From the NCBI GenBank assembly GCA_947478315.1, contig CANJWF010000080.1:1-6006 (forward strand): DNA of 6,006 bases. The letters run 5' to 3'. Below are positions 1 through 6,006 of the stretch, piece after piece; position 1 is the first letter of the stretch; every line of letters starts with the position of its first letter. Under the pieces are notes generated by a model, which did no database searches, was not told where the DNA came from, and saw only the letters and a list, made by a program, of their open reading frames with translations. The stretch comes from Sphingobacteriaceae bacterium (GTDB lineage Bacteria > Bacteroidota > Bacteroidia > Sphingobacteriales > Sphingobacteriaceae). The translations under genes were made by a program, and so were the position numbers.

Positions 1-164
1 TGTACTTTGAAAAATATCATCTAGATCTTATTAACAGATTAACACGCGATCAAGTAGCATCGTATTTGGATATGAGCAGGGAGAGTTTACATAAGGTTAG
101 AGCATTTTTAAGAGATGAAAGAAATAAAGCTAATCAAGAATATTTAGAAAGACAGGCAGAGTAA
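1..164 (+). CDS. Crp/Fnr-family transcriptional regulator, C-terminal fragment (cut by window edge)
   Basis: The open frame runs in from the left edge (full codons from base 3) and stops at TAA 162-164, giving 53 residues. They contain a winged-helix HTH of the Crp/Fnr type: RLTRDQVASYLDMSRES followed by LHKVR. The recognition helix carries Ser-Arg-Glu, the residues that in E. coli CRP (Arg180, Glu181) contact the TGTGA half-site. The segment aligns closely with the C-terminus of the complete regulator at 1685-2353: 13 of 16 residues are identical across the helix-turn-helix. The fragment is a paralog, not a recent copy, because the nucleotide sequences have diverged. The effector domain lies outside the window, so the ligand is unknown. 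The tail after the HTH is short and charged. A strong hairpin begins 60 bases after the stop. Absence of the N-terminus is due to the window, not to gene decay. Confidence 0.85.
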   Translation, partial: YFEKYHLDLINRLTRDQVASYLDMSRESLHKVRAFLRDERNKANQEYLERQAE

Positions 165-224
165 AAAAGTACATCATTGTATTTTATATCAACCTCATAA
201 TCAATATTTTTAGTTATTCATATT

Positions 225-264
225 AAACTTTTATTTTGTGTATAACGACACAAAATAAAAGTTT
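225..264 (+). terminator. Perfect 17-bp inverted repeat, probable terminator of the upstream regulator gene
   Basis: The arms 225-241 and 248-264 are perfectly complementary over 17 bp around a 6-base loop (ATAACG). The stem is very AT-rich (three G/C pairs), begins with AAACTTTTATTTT and ends with AAAATAAAAGTTT. It lies 60 bases after the stop of the first Crp-like gene and before the synthase gene, where an intrinsic terminator would be expected. The 3' T-run is only four bases and the stem has few G/C pairs, so termination efficiency is uncertain. The centre also reads as a CRP-type palindrome, listed separately. Confidence 0.6.
237..252. promoter_or_regulatory. Candidate Crp/Fnr-type operator (TGTGT-N6-ACACA)
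   Basis: The centre of the hairpin reads TGTGT, six bases, ACACA. This is the same half-site length and spacing as the E. coli CRP site (TGTGA-N6-TCACA), differing at the last base of each half-site. Both flanking regulators retain the Ser-Arg-Glu recognition-helix residues that read the TGTG core in CRP. The site lies about 80 bases upstream of the synthase start codon. That one of these proteins binds here is inference: any long palindrome containing GTGT would give the same pattern, and only one copy was noticed in the window. Confidence 0.3.
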
Positions 265-321
265 TAAAAAGTTTATCATTGTTACACCCGTTTTTTTTGT
301 TTTTTGTTAAACTTTTTAAAA
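262..321 (+). repeat. 14-bp inverted repeat in the synthase leader, reaching close to the start codon
   Basis: The arms 262-275 (TTTTAAAAAGTTTA) and 308-321 (TAAACTTTTTAAAA) are perfectly complementary over 14 bp, with a possible G-U pair at 261/322. The loop is 32 bases and contains the T-tracts 291-298 and 300-305. The right arm ends 12 bases before the ATG at 334, inside the expected ribosome footprint, so pairing could limit translation. The left arm shares bases 262-264 with the right arm of the preceding hairpin. The stem is nearly all A/T and would be weak, so function is uncertain. Confidence 0.4.
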
Positions 322-333
322 TCTTAAAATATT

Positions 334-1617
334 ATGAATACGCTAGAATTAGAGGAAGTTCAAGTTATAGAAGAGAAAGAATTGTCTCTTGTGGATTTTT
401 ATAATCTCCAAGGAATGGATATGATGGAGAAAGCATCGAAATTTAATTCCATGTTGGAGAAAGATGTTTTTACAAAGCGGCTTTTTCAGCAAAAAATAGT
501 TGCTTGCAGTCCTTCTGCACCCGTTAGAAGCGTAAAGGATGTCTATAGTGGTCATACAAAGCAAATGTTTCAATTTGCATCTAATGATTACTTAAACTTG
601 GCTAATCATCCTAAAGTTGTTGAAGCAGGAGTTGAGGCTGTACGTAAGTATGGAGCTGGTCCAGGTAGTGCGCCATTACTAGGAGGGGCTTTTGAGATGA
701 ATATTGAACTTGAGCAAAGGATAGCAAAATTTAAACATGCAGAAAGTGCATTGGTTTATCCAGTAGGGTTTAGTTCTAATAGTAGCACCTTAATATCTTT
801 ATTGCAAAAAGATGATTTGGCTATATTAGATATGTTGGTGCATGCGAGCATTGTAGATGGATGTAAAAACACCAATCTTAAACATTTCAAACACAACGAT
901 ATTGCCTCATTAGAAATGGTGCTCAAGAAGACTAAAGGGGAATATAGAACTCGATTGGTTATTGTAGATGGAGTTTACTCTATGGATGGAGATATTGCAC
1001 CATTAGATCAAATAGTTGCTTTGGCAAAATATTATGGTGCGTATGTGATGATTGATGATGCGCATTCTACGGGCGTTTTAGGTGAAAATGGCAGGGGAAC
1101 TTCTGAATATTTTGGTGTTGAAGGTCAGGTTGATATCATTAGCGGTACGTTTTCAAAAGCATTAGGAGGAGTCGGAGGTTTTATTGCGGCTAAAAAAGAG
1201 TTAGTTGAACTTTTAGGTTACTGCTCTAGAGGATTTATGTTTTCGACTGCTATGGCGCCGCAAGTGTGCGCTTCTGTATTGGCTGCATTAGATATTATAG
1301 AGCAAGAACCAGAAAGAAGAGTAAGACTTTGGAAAAATATACGTTATTTTAAAAATTCTTTATTAAACCTTGGCTTTAATGTGTCGCATGTCGAGTCGGC
1401 CATTTTTCCAATTATTACAGGGGATGACCAAATTACAAAAGCACTTTGGACGGATTTGTTTGAATCAAATATATATGTGGGACCAGTGCTTTATCCTGCT
1501 GTTCCTAAAAGATTATCTAGGGTTAGAATAAGTTTGATGGCGGATCATACGCAAGAACATTTGGATACCCTTTTGACAGTTTTAGCATCTTTAGGAAAAA
1601 AATATGATTTGATATAA
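334..1617 (+). CDS. PLP-dependent alpha-oxoamine synthase family enzyme (BioF/KBL/SPT-like)
   Basis: The 427-residue protein is a fold-type I PLP enzyme of the alpha-oxoamine synthase family, which condenses an amino acid with an acyl thioester and releases CO2. Visible landmarks are SNDYLNLANHP (83-93), a glycine-rich GAGPGSAPLLGG (107-118), His170 in HASIVDG (cofactor-stacking His), DGVYSMDGDIAPL (212-224), DDAHSTGVLG (241-250, Asp241 for the pyridine nitrogen), GTFSKALGG (271-279, Lys275 as Schiff-base lysine) and RVRISLMADHT (396-406, the C-terminal Arg region). The first 60 or so residues exceed the core of classical BioF or KBL. Asn123 sits where most relatives have His (GTxxxHxxLE), and the usual DEAH is DDAH. 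Candidate roles include serine palmitoyltransferase, capnine-type sulfonolipid synthase, CqsA-like ketone synthase, KBL or BioF. No acyl carrier, bio genes or lipid genes are present to decide. The start at 334 is the first ATG in frame and has no Shine-Dalgarno motif. The gene lies between two Crp-like regulators, 67 bp before the second, with no terminator seen between. Confidence 0.9.
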   Translation: MNTLELEEVQVIEEKELSLVDFYNLQGMDMMEKASKFNSMLEKDVFTKRLFQQKIVACSPSAPVRSVKDVYSGHTKQMFQFASNDYLNLANHPKVVEAGVEAVRKYGAGPGSAPLLGGAFEMNIELEQRIAKFKHAESALVYPVGFSSNSSTLISLLQKDDLAILDMLVHASIVDGCKNTNLKHFKHNDIASLEMVLKKTKGEYRTRLVIVDGVYSMDGDIAPLDQIVALAKYYGAYVMIDDAHSTGVLGENGRGTSEYFGVEGQVDIISGTFSKALGGVGGFIAAKKELVELLGYCSRGFMFSTAMAPQVCASVLAALDIIEQEPERRVRLWKNIRYFKNSLLNLGFNVSHVESAIFPIITGDDQITKALWTDLFESNIYVGPVLYPAVPKRLSRVRISLMADHTQEHLDTLLTVLASLGKKYDLI

Positions 1618-1684
1618 AATTTTATAGAAAAAAATGTACCATTGCCTAAATAAGATTTATTGAACAATTAAAATTATTAGTAAA

Positions 1685-2353
1685 ATGATTTCCCAAACTC
1701 TATTGAATACTTTTAAGTTGATTGGTCCTATGAGCGCCGAGTTAGAGTCACGTTTGAATGATGTGTTTTTTGAACGCATAGTTCAAAAAAGAGATTTTTT
1801 GTTACAAAAGGGTGAATACTGTAATCAAGTTTACTATATCGAACAAGGTTTATTTAGATATTTTCATCATGTACCAGGTTATGATGGTAAGCCGAAAATT
1901 GCCTGTAGTTGGTTCTTAAAAGAGGATGATTTTATTCTTTCTCCCTATAGTTGGTATTTGAATAAGAGATCGAATGAGTACATACAAGCTCTTGAAGACA
2001 GTTTGGTATATGGTGTTAGTAGGGATGATTTAGAGAAATTATATCGTGATTTTCCTGATATGAATGCAAGGGGGCGTATTCTCACTGAGAAATATTATGT
2101 AATGAACGAGGTTAGGCTGTTCGAAATCCGTTTGCGGTCGGCTTACGAACGCTATGTGATGTTTCATGAAAAGAATAAAGATTTAATTAAGCGCGTTCCT
2201 ATTAGTTATATAGCTAGTTATTTAGATTTAAGTAGAGAAAGTATTCATAAGGTACGTTTGTCTTATAAGTTGGCTGGAGGAGATGTGGATGATTATTTTG
2301 ATATTAAAGATGAAGAAGATACTCCTATAGCGTATGATAAAAATGAATATTAA
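1685..2353 (+). CDS. Crp/Fnr-family transcriptional regulator
   Basis: The 222-residue protein has the usual length and order for a Crp/Fnr regulator: a cyclic-nucleotide-binding-like beta-roll (about 25-125, with FLLQKGEYCNQVYYIEQGLFRYF at its start), a dimerisation helix (about 130-165), and a winged HTH (about 170-192) with LSRESIHKVR as recognition helix. Ser183-Arg184-Glu185 match the DNA-reading residues of E. coli CRP. The phosphate-binding cassette that holds cAMP in CRP (GExxGE followed by RxA) is not recognisable; the matching stretch reads FLKEDDFILSPYSWY. A cAMP response is therefore doubtful, as for many Bacteroidota members of the family. No cysteine cluster of the FNR iron-sulfur type is seen. 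An acidic tail (about 199-222) follows the HTH. The gene is 67 bp downstream of the synthase and may share its transcript. It ends just before the bidirectional terminator. The first ATG fits the domain start and has no Shine-Dalgarno motif. Confidence 0.9.
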   Translation: MISQTLLNTFKLIGPMSAELESRLNDVFFERIVQKRDFLLQKGEYCNQVYYIEQGLFRYFHHVPGYDGKPKIACSWFLKEDDFILSPYSWYLNKRSNEYIQALEDSLVYGVSRDDLEKLYRDFPDMNARGRILTEKYYVMNEVRLFEIRLRSAYERYVMFHEKNKDLIKRVPISYIASYLDLSRESIHKVRLSYKLAGGDVDDYFDIKDEEDTPIAYDKNEY

Positions 2354-2375
2354 AAAAATATAATATCGCCTTCCT

Positions 2376-2429
2376 AAATAAAAAATGCTCAATAGTTTTA
2401 TGACAAATTCTATTGAGCATTTTTTATTT
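2376..2429. terminator. Bidirectional intrinsic terminator between convergent genes
   Basis: The arms 2376-2395 and 2410-2429 are perfectly complementary over 20 bp, with a 14-base loop. Each arm joins a six-base A or T run to a mixed core (TGCTCAATAG), so a transcript from either strand would form a stem ending in U-rich sequence. It lies 22 bases after the stop of the + strand regulator and 15 bases after the stop of the - strand DUF3127 gene, the expected place for a shared terminator of convergent units. Confidence 0.88.
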
Positions 2430-2444
2430 GTTTAAGTGTACTTT

Positions 2445-2816
2445 CTAAAATGGTAAGTCATCTTCATCGATAGAAGAATTGGCGAAGTCAGCTGGGGAAC
2501 TTATGGAATCGTTGAGGTTATTATTAGCACTGTTAGATGTTAATGCGTTAAGACGCCAAAGTTGCAAGGAGTTAAAATAAACCTTTTTACCTGTATTGTC
2601 TGTCCAAGGTCTACCTCTCAGATTGAAAAATATTTCTACTTGATCGCCAATTTTAACGTTATCTAATAGACTGCATCTTTCTTGTGTGGCTTCGAATTTA
2701 ATAAATTCTGGATATTGAGGATTTTCTGCATATTCTATAACAACCTCTCTTTTTTTGAATGTTTCCGTAACTTGTATGGTTTCCGAAATTTCGTGTATTT
2801 TACCTTTGAGTTCCAT
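2445..2816 (-). CDS. DUF3127 family protein, OB-fold-like with SSB-like acidic C-terminal tip
   Basis: This 123-residue protein resembles the DUF3127 family, found mainly in Bacteroidota and without an assigned function. The N-terminal part (about 1-90) has the alternating beta pattern of an OB-fold: MELKGKIHEI, REVVIEYAENPQYPEFIKFEA, GDQVEIFFNLRGR and a final strand with the aromatic pattern YFNSLQLWRL. A low-complexity Asn/Ser-rich linker follows (about 91-115). The protein ends in IDEDDLPF, closely like the DDDIPF tip with which bacterial SSB recruits DNA-repair and replication partners. This suggests, but does not prove, single-stranded nucleic acid binding or contact with SSB partners. 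The gene starts 21 bp after the carB stop on the same strand and is probably co-transcribed with it. The sequence before the ATG is A/T-rich with no Shine-Dalgarno motif. It is a separate protein from the housekeeping SSB, being shorter and with a different N-terminal motif. Confidence 0.8.
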   Translation of the reverse strand: MELKGKIHEISETIQVTETFKKREVVIEYAENPQYPEFIKFEATQERCSLLDNVKIGDQVEIFFNLRGRPWTDNTGKKVYFNSLQLWRLNALTSNSANNNLNDSISSPADFANSSIDEDDLPF

Positions 2817-2837
2817 ATTTTGATAATATAAAAATTG

Positions 2838-5654
2838 TTACTTACTTAAATACATTGATTTTTCCTTGTAGGCTATTCTAAAAAAAGGATCTTCTAAATC
2901 TCGTATAAATCTGATGGCTTCGCCTGTCGATTTCATTTCTGGACCTAGTTCTTTATCAACTTCTGGAAATTTATCGAATGAGAAAACAGGTTCTTTAATT
3001 GCATATCCTTTTAACTTGGGTGTTATAGTAAAGTCTTTCAATTTATTTACACCCATCATTATTTTGGCAGCTATATTAATAAAAGGTACATCGTATGCTT
3101 TTGCAATAAAAGGTACGGTTCTAGAGGCTCGTGGATTAGCTTCAATTACGTAAACTTTTTCGCCTTTTATCGCAAATTGTATATTTATTAATCCTTTTAC
3201 TTTTAATGCCTTTGCTAATTTAATGGTGTATTTTTCCATTTGTTGAATCACGTTTTCAGATAAATTGAAAGGAGGTAAAACAGCACTCGAATCTCCTGAA
3301 TGTATACCTGCGGGTTCTATGTGTTCCATTAATCCTACAATATGCACATCCTCACCGTCAGATATAGCATCTGATTCTGCTTCTTCAGCTCGGTCTAAAA
3401 AATGGTCAATTAAAACTCTATTGCCAGGTAAGTTACGAAGCAACTGTACTACGGCTTTTTCTAAATCTTCATCATTGATAACGATGCTCATGCCCTGCCC
3501 TCCTAGTACGTAGCTTGGTCGTACTAAAACAGGATAACCAACTTCTTTGGCAACGTCGATAGCTTCTTCTGCGGTTTCGGCAACGCCATATTTGGGATAA
3601 GGAATGTCTAATGATTTTAATAAATCAGAAAATCGTCCTCTATCTTCAGCTATATCCATACTGTCAAATGATGTACCGATAATTTTGATGCCTTTTTCGT
3701 TTAATTTTTCTGCTAATTTAAGTGCGGTTTGTCCTCCTAATTGTACAATTACGCCCTCGGGTTTTTCGTGAAGAATAATTTCGTAGATATGCTCCCAATA
3801 AATTGGCTCAAAATAAAGTTTATCTGCCATATTGAAATCGGTTGAAACTGTTTCCGGATTGCAATTAATCATAATCGCTTCAAATCCACTTTCTTTAGCT
3901 GCGAGTAAACCATGTACACATGAATAATCGAATTCTATTCCTTGACCTATGCGGTTGGGTCCTGAACCTAAAACTATTATTTTTTTACGGTCACTAGAAA
4001 TAGATTCATTCTCATCTTCAAAAGTTGAATAAAAGTAAGGGGTCTGTGCCGGAAATTCTGCAGCACATGTATCAACCATTTTATATACTCTTTTAATGCC
4101 GAGTTCTATGCGACGCTCAAAAACTTCGTCTTCTGTAACATTGCCTATTATATGTGCGATTTGTGTATCTGAAAATCCTTTTTGTTTTAGGGTGATAAAA
4201 AAGTCTTTGGTAATTGTATTTAAATGATATTTCTTAAGCTCTTGTTCGAGAATGACCAGTTCTTGAATTTGGTTTAAGAACCATTTATCTATATGTGTTT
4301 GTTTTCTGATAGATTCTAAAGGTACACCTAAATCAAATGCATCTTTAACATGGAAAAGTCTATCCCAGCTTGGATGGGCAAGGCTGTGCATCACTTCGTC
4401 TATATTTCGGTTTTGTTTACCGTCTGCCCCGAGTCCTGCTCTGCCGATTTCTAATGATTGACACGCTTTTTGTAGTGCTTCTTGAAAGCTACGACCTATT
4501 GCCATTACTTCTCCTACGGATTTCATTTGTAACCCTAATTCAGTGTTAGCCCCTTTAAACTTATCGAAGTTCCAACGAGGGATTTTGACAATTACATAGT
4601 CTAAGGTAGGTTCAAAATAGGCAGAAGTTGTTTTTGTTATTTGATTTTCAATTTCGTCTAAATTGTATCCAATGGCTAATTTGGAGGCAATTTTTGCGAT
4701 TGGGTATCCTGTAGCTTTTGAGGCTAATGCAGAGGAACGAGAAACGCGCGGGTTAATTTCTATGGCAATAATTTCTTCATTTTCAGGATTTACAGAAAAC
4801 TGAACATTACATCCACCTGCAAAATTTCCTATTGCCCGCATCATTTTGATTGCTTGGTTCCGCATTTCTTGATAGCAACGGTCACTTAAGGTCATGGCAG
4901 GAGCTACTGTTATGGAATCTCCTGTATGTATGCCCATGGGGTCGAAGTTTTCTATTGAACATATAATAATAACATTGTCGTTATCGTCACGTAGTAGTTC
5001 TAGTTCATATTCTTTCCATCCTATAACGGCTTGTTCCACTAATACTTCATGTGTTGGAGAGGCTTGTAGTCCTCGATGTAGGGCGTGTTCAAAATCTTCT
5101 TTTTTATGTACAAATCCGCCGCCTGTGCCTCCTAGGGTATAGGATGGTCTGATAACTAGTGGAAATCCAATTTTTTGTGCGGCTTCCTTGCCTTCTAAGA
5201 AAGAGTTGGCAATTTTAGAATTGGCTACGCCTACGCCGATGTCTACCATTAATTGCCTAAAGGCTTCCCTATTTTCAGTTTTTTCTATAGCTGCTATGTC
5301 TACACCAATGATTTTTACGTTGTGTTTGTTCCATATACCACGCTCTTCTGCTTCTTTACATAGGTTGAGAGCTGTTTGACCTCCCATGGTAGGTAATACT
5401 GCGTCTATTTTTCTTTCTATAAGAATTTGTTCTATAGATTCGCAGTTGAGGGGAAGGAGATAAACGTGATCTGCAATGACTTTATCAGTCATAATGGTTG
5501 CGGGATTCGAATTGATGATAGATACTTCTATTCCTTCATCTTTGAGGGATAGGGCTGCTTGTGAGCCTGAATAGTCGAATTCGCATGCTTGACCAATAAT
5601 AATTGGACCTGAGCCGATGATGAGTACGGATTTAATGGAAGTATCTTTTGGCAT
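2838..5654 (-). CDS. carB: Carbamoyl-phosphate synthase large subunit, without the C-terminal allosteric domain
   Basis: CarB makes carbamoyl phosphate from bicarbonate, ATP and ammonia supplied by the CarA glutaminase, feeding pyrimidine and arginine synthesis in the cytoplasm. Both homologous synthetase halves are present. The first has GSGPIIIGQACEFDYSG (14-30), LPTMGGQTALN (87-97), RPSYTLGGTGGG (169-180) and metal-ligand positions Gln285, Glu299 and Asn301. The second has GSGPNRIGQGIEFDYS (563-578), RPSYVLGGQGM (712-722) and Gln826, Glu838 and Asn840. The oligomerisation region lies between them (about 405-550). The protein has 938 residues against 1073 in E. coli. It ends shortly after GPEMKSTGEAIRF (904-916), where the MGS-like domain that binds UMP and ornithine would start. 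The reading frame is clean and closes with TAA. As far as recalled, flavobacterial CarB is typically about 950 residues, so this is probably a lineage trait, not damage. carA is absent from the window. The start ATG lacks a Shine-Dalgarno motif. Confidence 0.97.
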   Translation of the reverse strand: MPKDTSIKSVLIIGSGPIIIGQACEFDYSGSQAALSLKDEGIEVSIINSNPATIMTDKVIADHVYLLPLNCESIEQILIERKIDAVLPTMGGQTALNLCKEAEERGIWNKHNVKIIGVDIAAIEKTENREAFRQLMVDIGVGVANSKIANSFLEGKEAAQKIGFPLVIRPSYTLGGTGGGFVHKKEDFEHALHRGLQASPTHEVLVEQAVIGWKEYELELLRDDNDNVIIICSIENFDPMGIHTGDSITVAPAMTLSDRCYQEMRNQAIKMMRAIGNFAGGCNVQFSVNPENEEIIAIEINPRVSRSSALASKATGYPIAKIASKLAIGYNLDEIENQITKTTSAYFEPTLDYVIVKIPRWNFDKFKGANTELGLQMKSVGEVMAIGRSFQEALQKACQSLEIGRAGLGADGKQNRNIDEVMHSLAHPSWDRLFHVKDAFDLGVPLESIRKQTHIDKWFLNQIQELVILEQELKKYHLNTITKDFFITLKQKGFSDTQIAHIIGNVTEDEVFERRIELGIKRVYKMVDTCAAEFPAQTPYFYSTFEDENESISSDRKKIIVLGSGPNRIGQGIEFDYSCVHGLLAAKESGFEAIMINCNPETVSTDFNMADKLYFEPIYWEHIYEIILHEKPEGVIVQLGGQTALKLAEKLNEKGIKIIGTSFDSMDIAEDRGRFSDLLKSLDIPYPKYGVAETAEEAIDVAKEVGYPVLVRPSYVLGGQGMSIVINDEDLEKAVVQLLRNLPGNRVLIDHFLDRAEEAESDAISDGEDVHIVGLMEHIEPAGIHSGDSSAVLPPFNLSENVIQQMEKYTIKLAKALKVKGLINIQFAIKGEKVYVIEANPRASRTVPFIAKAYDVPFINIAAKIMMGVNKLKDFTITPKLKGYAIKEPVFSFDKFPEVDKELGPEMKSTGEAIRFIRDLEDPFFRIAYKEKSMYLSK

Positions 5655-6006
5655 ATTATTAGGCGTTTAAATCAAATGATGAAAAAGTTATTTTATACTG
5701 CTAAAAGACCTAAGAAAGGCGTTTGGGCTGCGAAGTTACTGATTTGAAATTAATTTTTTGTTTAAGTATACGAATACTTTACTTGATTTATAGTCTTTTC
5801 AGAGATTTTTACTCGTTTAGGATGATTTGGTCGCATTGGTTGGTACGCTAAACATATTTGTGGTTTGCTGCGTATAACTGCGATGTTGAAGAGTTGGAAA
5901 TTTTAGAACAATGTAAATTTAAGGACGGGATGTCTTAATTGTATTTCTTGTTTGTATGAAATCGTCAGATTGAGTTTAACGACATATTGCTTGGCATGAT
6001 TATTAA
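5655..6006. other. Region upstream of carB with no convincing gene
   Basis: These 352 bases have frequent stops on both strands. The longest ATG-started frame noticed is 23 codons (+ strand from 5676), with no support as a gene. One - strand frame is open from the right edge to a TAA at 5903-5905 (33 codons) and could be the end of an upstream gene, but its sequence is not recognisable. No tRNA-like T-loop or clover-leaf was seen. Small structures are present: a 6-bp palindrome around ACGA at 5764-5779, and a two-part stem 5844-5848/5870-5874 with 5850-5853/5863-5866. The region should hold the carB promoter and leader. Confidence 0.55.
5731..5738 (-). promoter_or_regulatory. Weak candidate -7 element for carB
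   Basis: On the - strand this reads TAACTTCG, one base from the Bacteroidota -7 consensus TAnnTTTG. It lies 77 bases before the carB start codon, which would give a leader of about 70 bases. No clear -33 TTTG element is found at the expected distance, so this is only a lead. Confidence 0.18.

Noticed and set aside
287..308. T-rich tract as the U-run of an independent terminator before the synthase
   Set aside because: No stem ends directly before it; it falls in the loop of the 262-321 inverted repeat.
349..573. Open frame on the - strand inside the synthase gene
   Set aside because: It lies wholly within a well-supported coding region in another frame, and its translation shows no recognisable motif.
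1641..2385. Similar motifs GCCTAAATAA (about 1645) and TCCTAAATAA (about 2372) before and after the second regulator gene
   Set aside because: The shared core is only about nine A/T-rich bases, with different flanks and no duplication structure, so it is likely chance.
2914..3513. Two + strand open frames (2914-3153, 3265-3513) opposite carB
   Set aside because: They are antisense shadows of strongly conserved carB codons; the Ser/Pro-rich translations are typical of antisense reading.
4894..5379. Two + strand open frames (4894-5142, 5188-5379) opposite carB
   Set aside because: Antisense shadows of the first ATP-grasp half of carB, with no support of their own.
5676..5747. A 23-codon + strand frame (MMKKLFYTAKRPKKGVWAA...) divergent from carB
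   Set aside because: Too short, with no ribosome-site or homology support, and it overlaps the expected carB promoter and leader.
5903..6004. A - strand frame open from the right edge to a TAA, possibly the end of an upstream gene
   Set aside because: The 33 residues are not recognisable and a frame of this length is expected by chance; it cannot be confirmed without sequence beyond the edge.

Overview
The window is AT-rich DNA that looks like a member of the Bacteroidota, most likely Flavobacteriia. Three things point there: start codons preceded by A/T-rich sequence with no Shine-Dalgarno motif, Crp/Fnr regulators of the divergent type common in that phylum, and a DUF3127 protein next to a short carbamoyl-phosphate synthase large subunit. 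The genus cannot be told from this sequence alone.

Left half (1-2353, + strand): the 3' end of a Crp/Fnr-type regulator gene enters at the left edge. A 169-bp intergenic region follows, containing two overlapping inverted repeats. Next comes a complete PLP-dependent alpha-oxoamine synthase gene (334-1617), then a second complete Crp/Fnr-type regulator (1685-2353) whose DNA-binding helix nearly matches that of the first. The synthase is therefore sandwiched between two paralogous regulators, which suggests a regulated biosynthetic module. Its product cannot be read from the sequence.

Middle (2354-2444): two gene blocks converge on a perfect 20-bp inverted repeat with A- and T-rich flanks, which should act as a bidirectional terminator.

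Right half (2445-5654, - strand): carB, the large subunit of carbamoyl-phosphate synthase, is followed 21 bp downstream by a small DUF3127 protein with an OB-fold-like N-terminus and an SSB-like acidic tip. The two are probably co-transcribed. CarB keeps both ATP-grasp halves but ends where the C-terminal allosteric (MGS-like) domain would begin. carA is not in the window. The last 352 bases, upstream of carB, show no convincing gene.

No mobile element, CRISPR array, tRNA or rRNA was seen. The best leads for something undescribed are the regulator-synthase-regulator arrangement and the structured leader in front of the synthase, which includes a CRP-type half-site pair.
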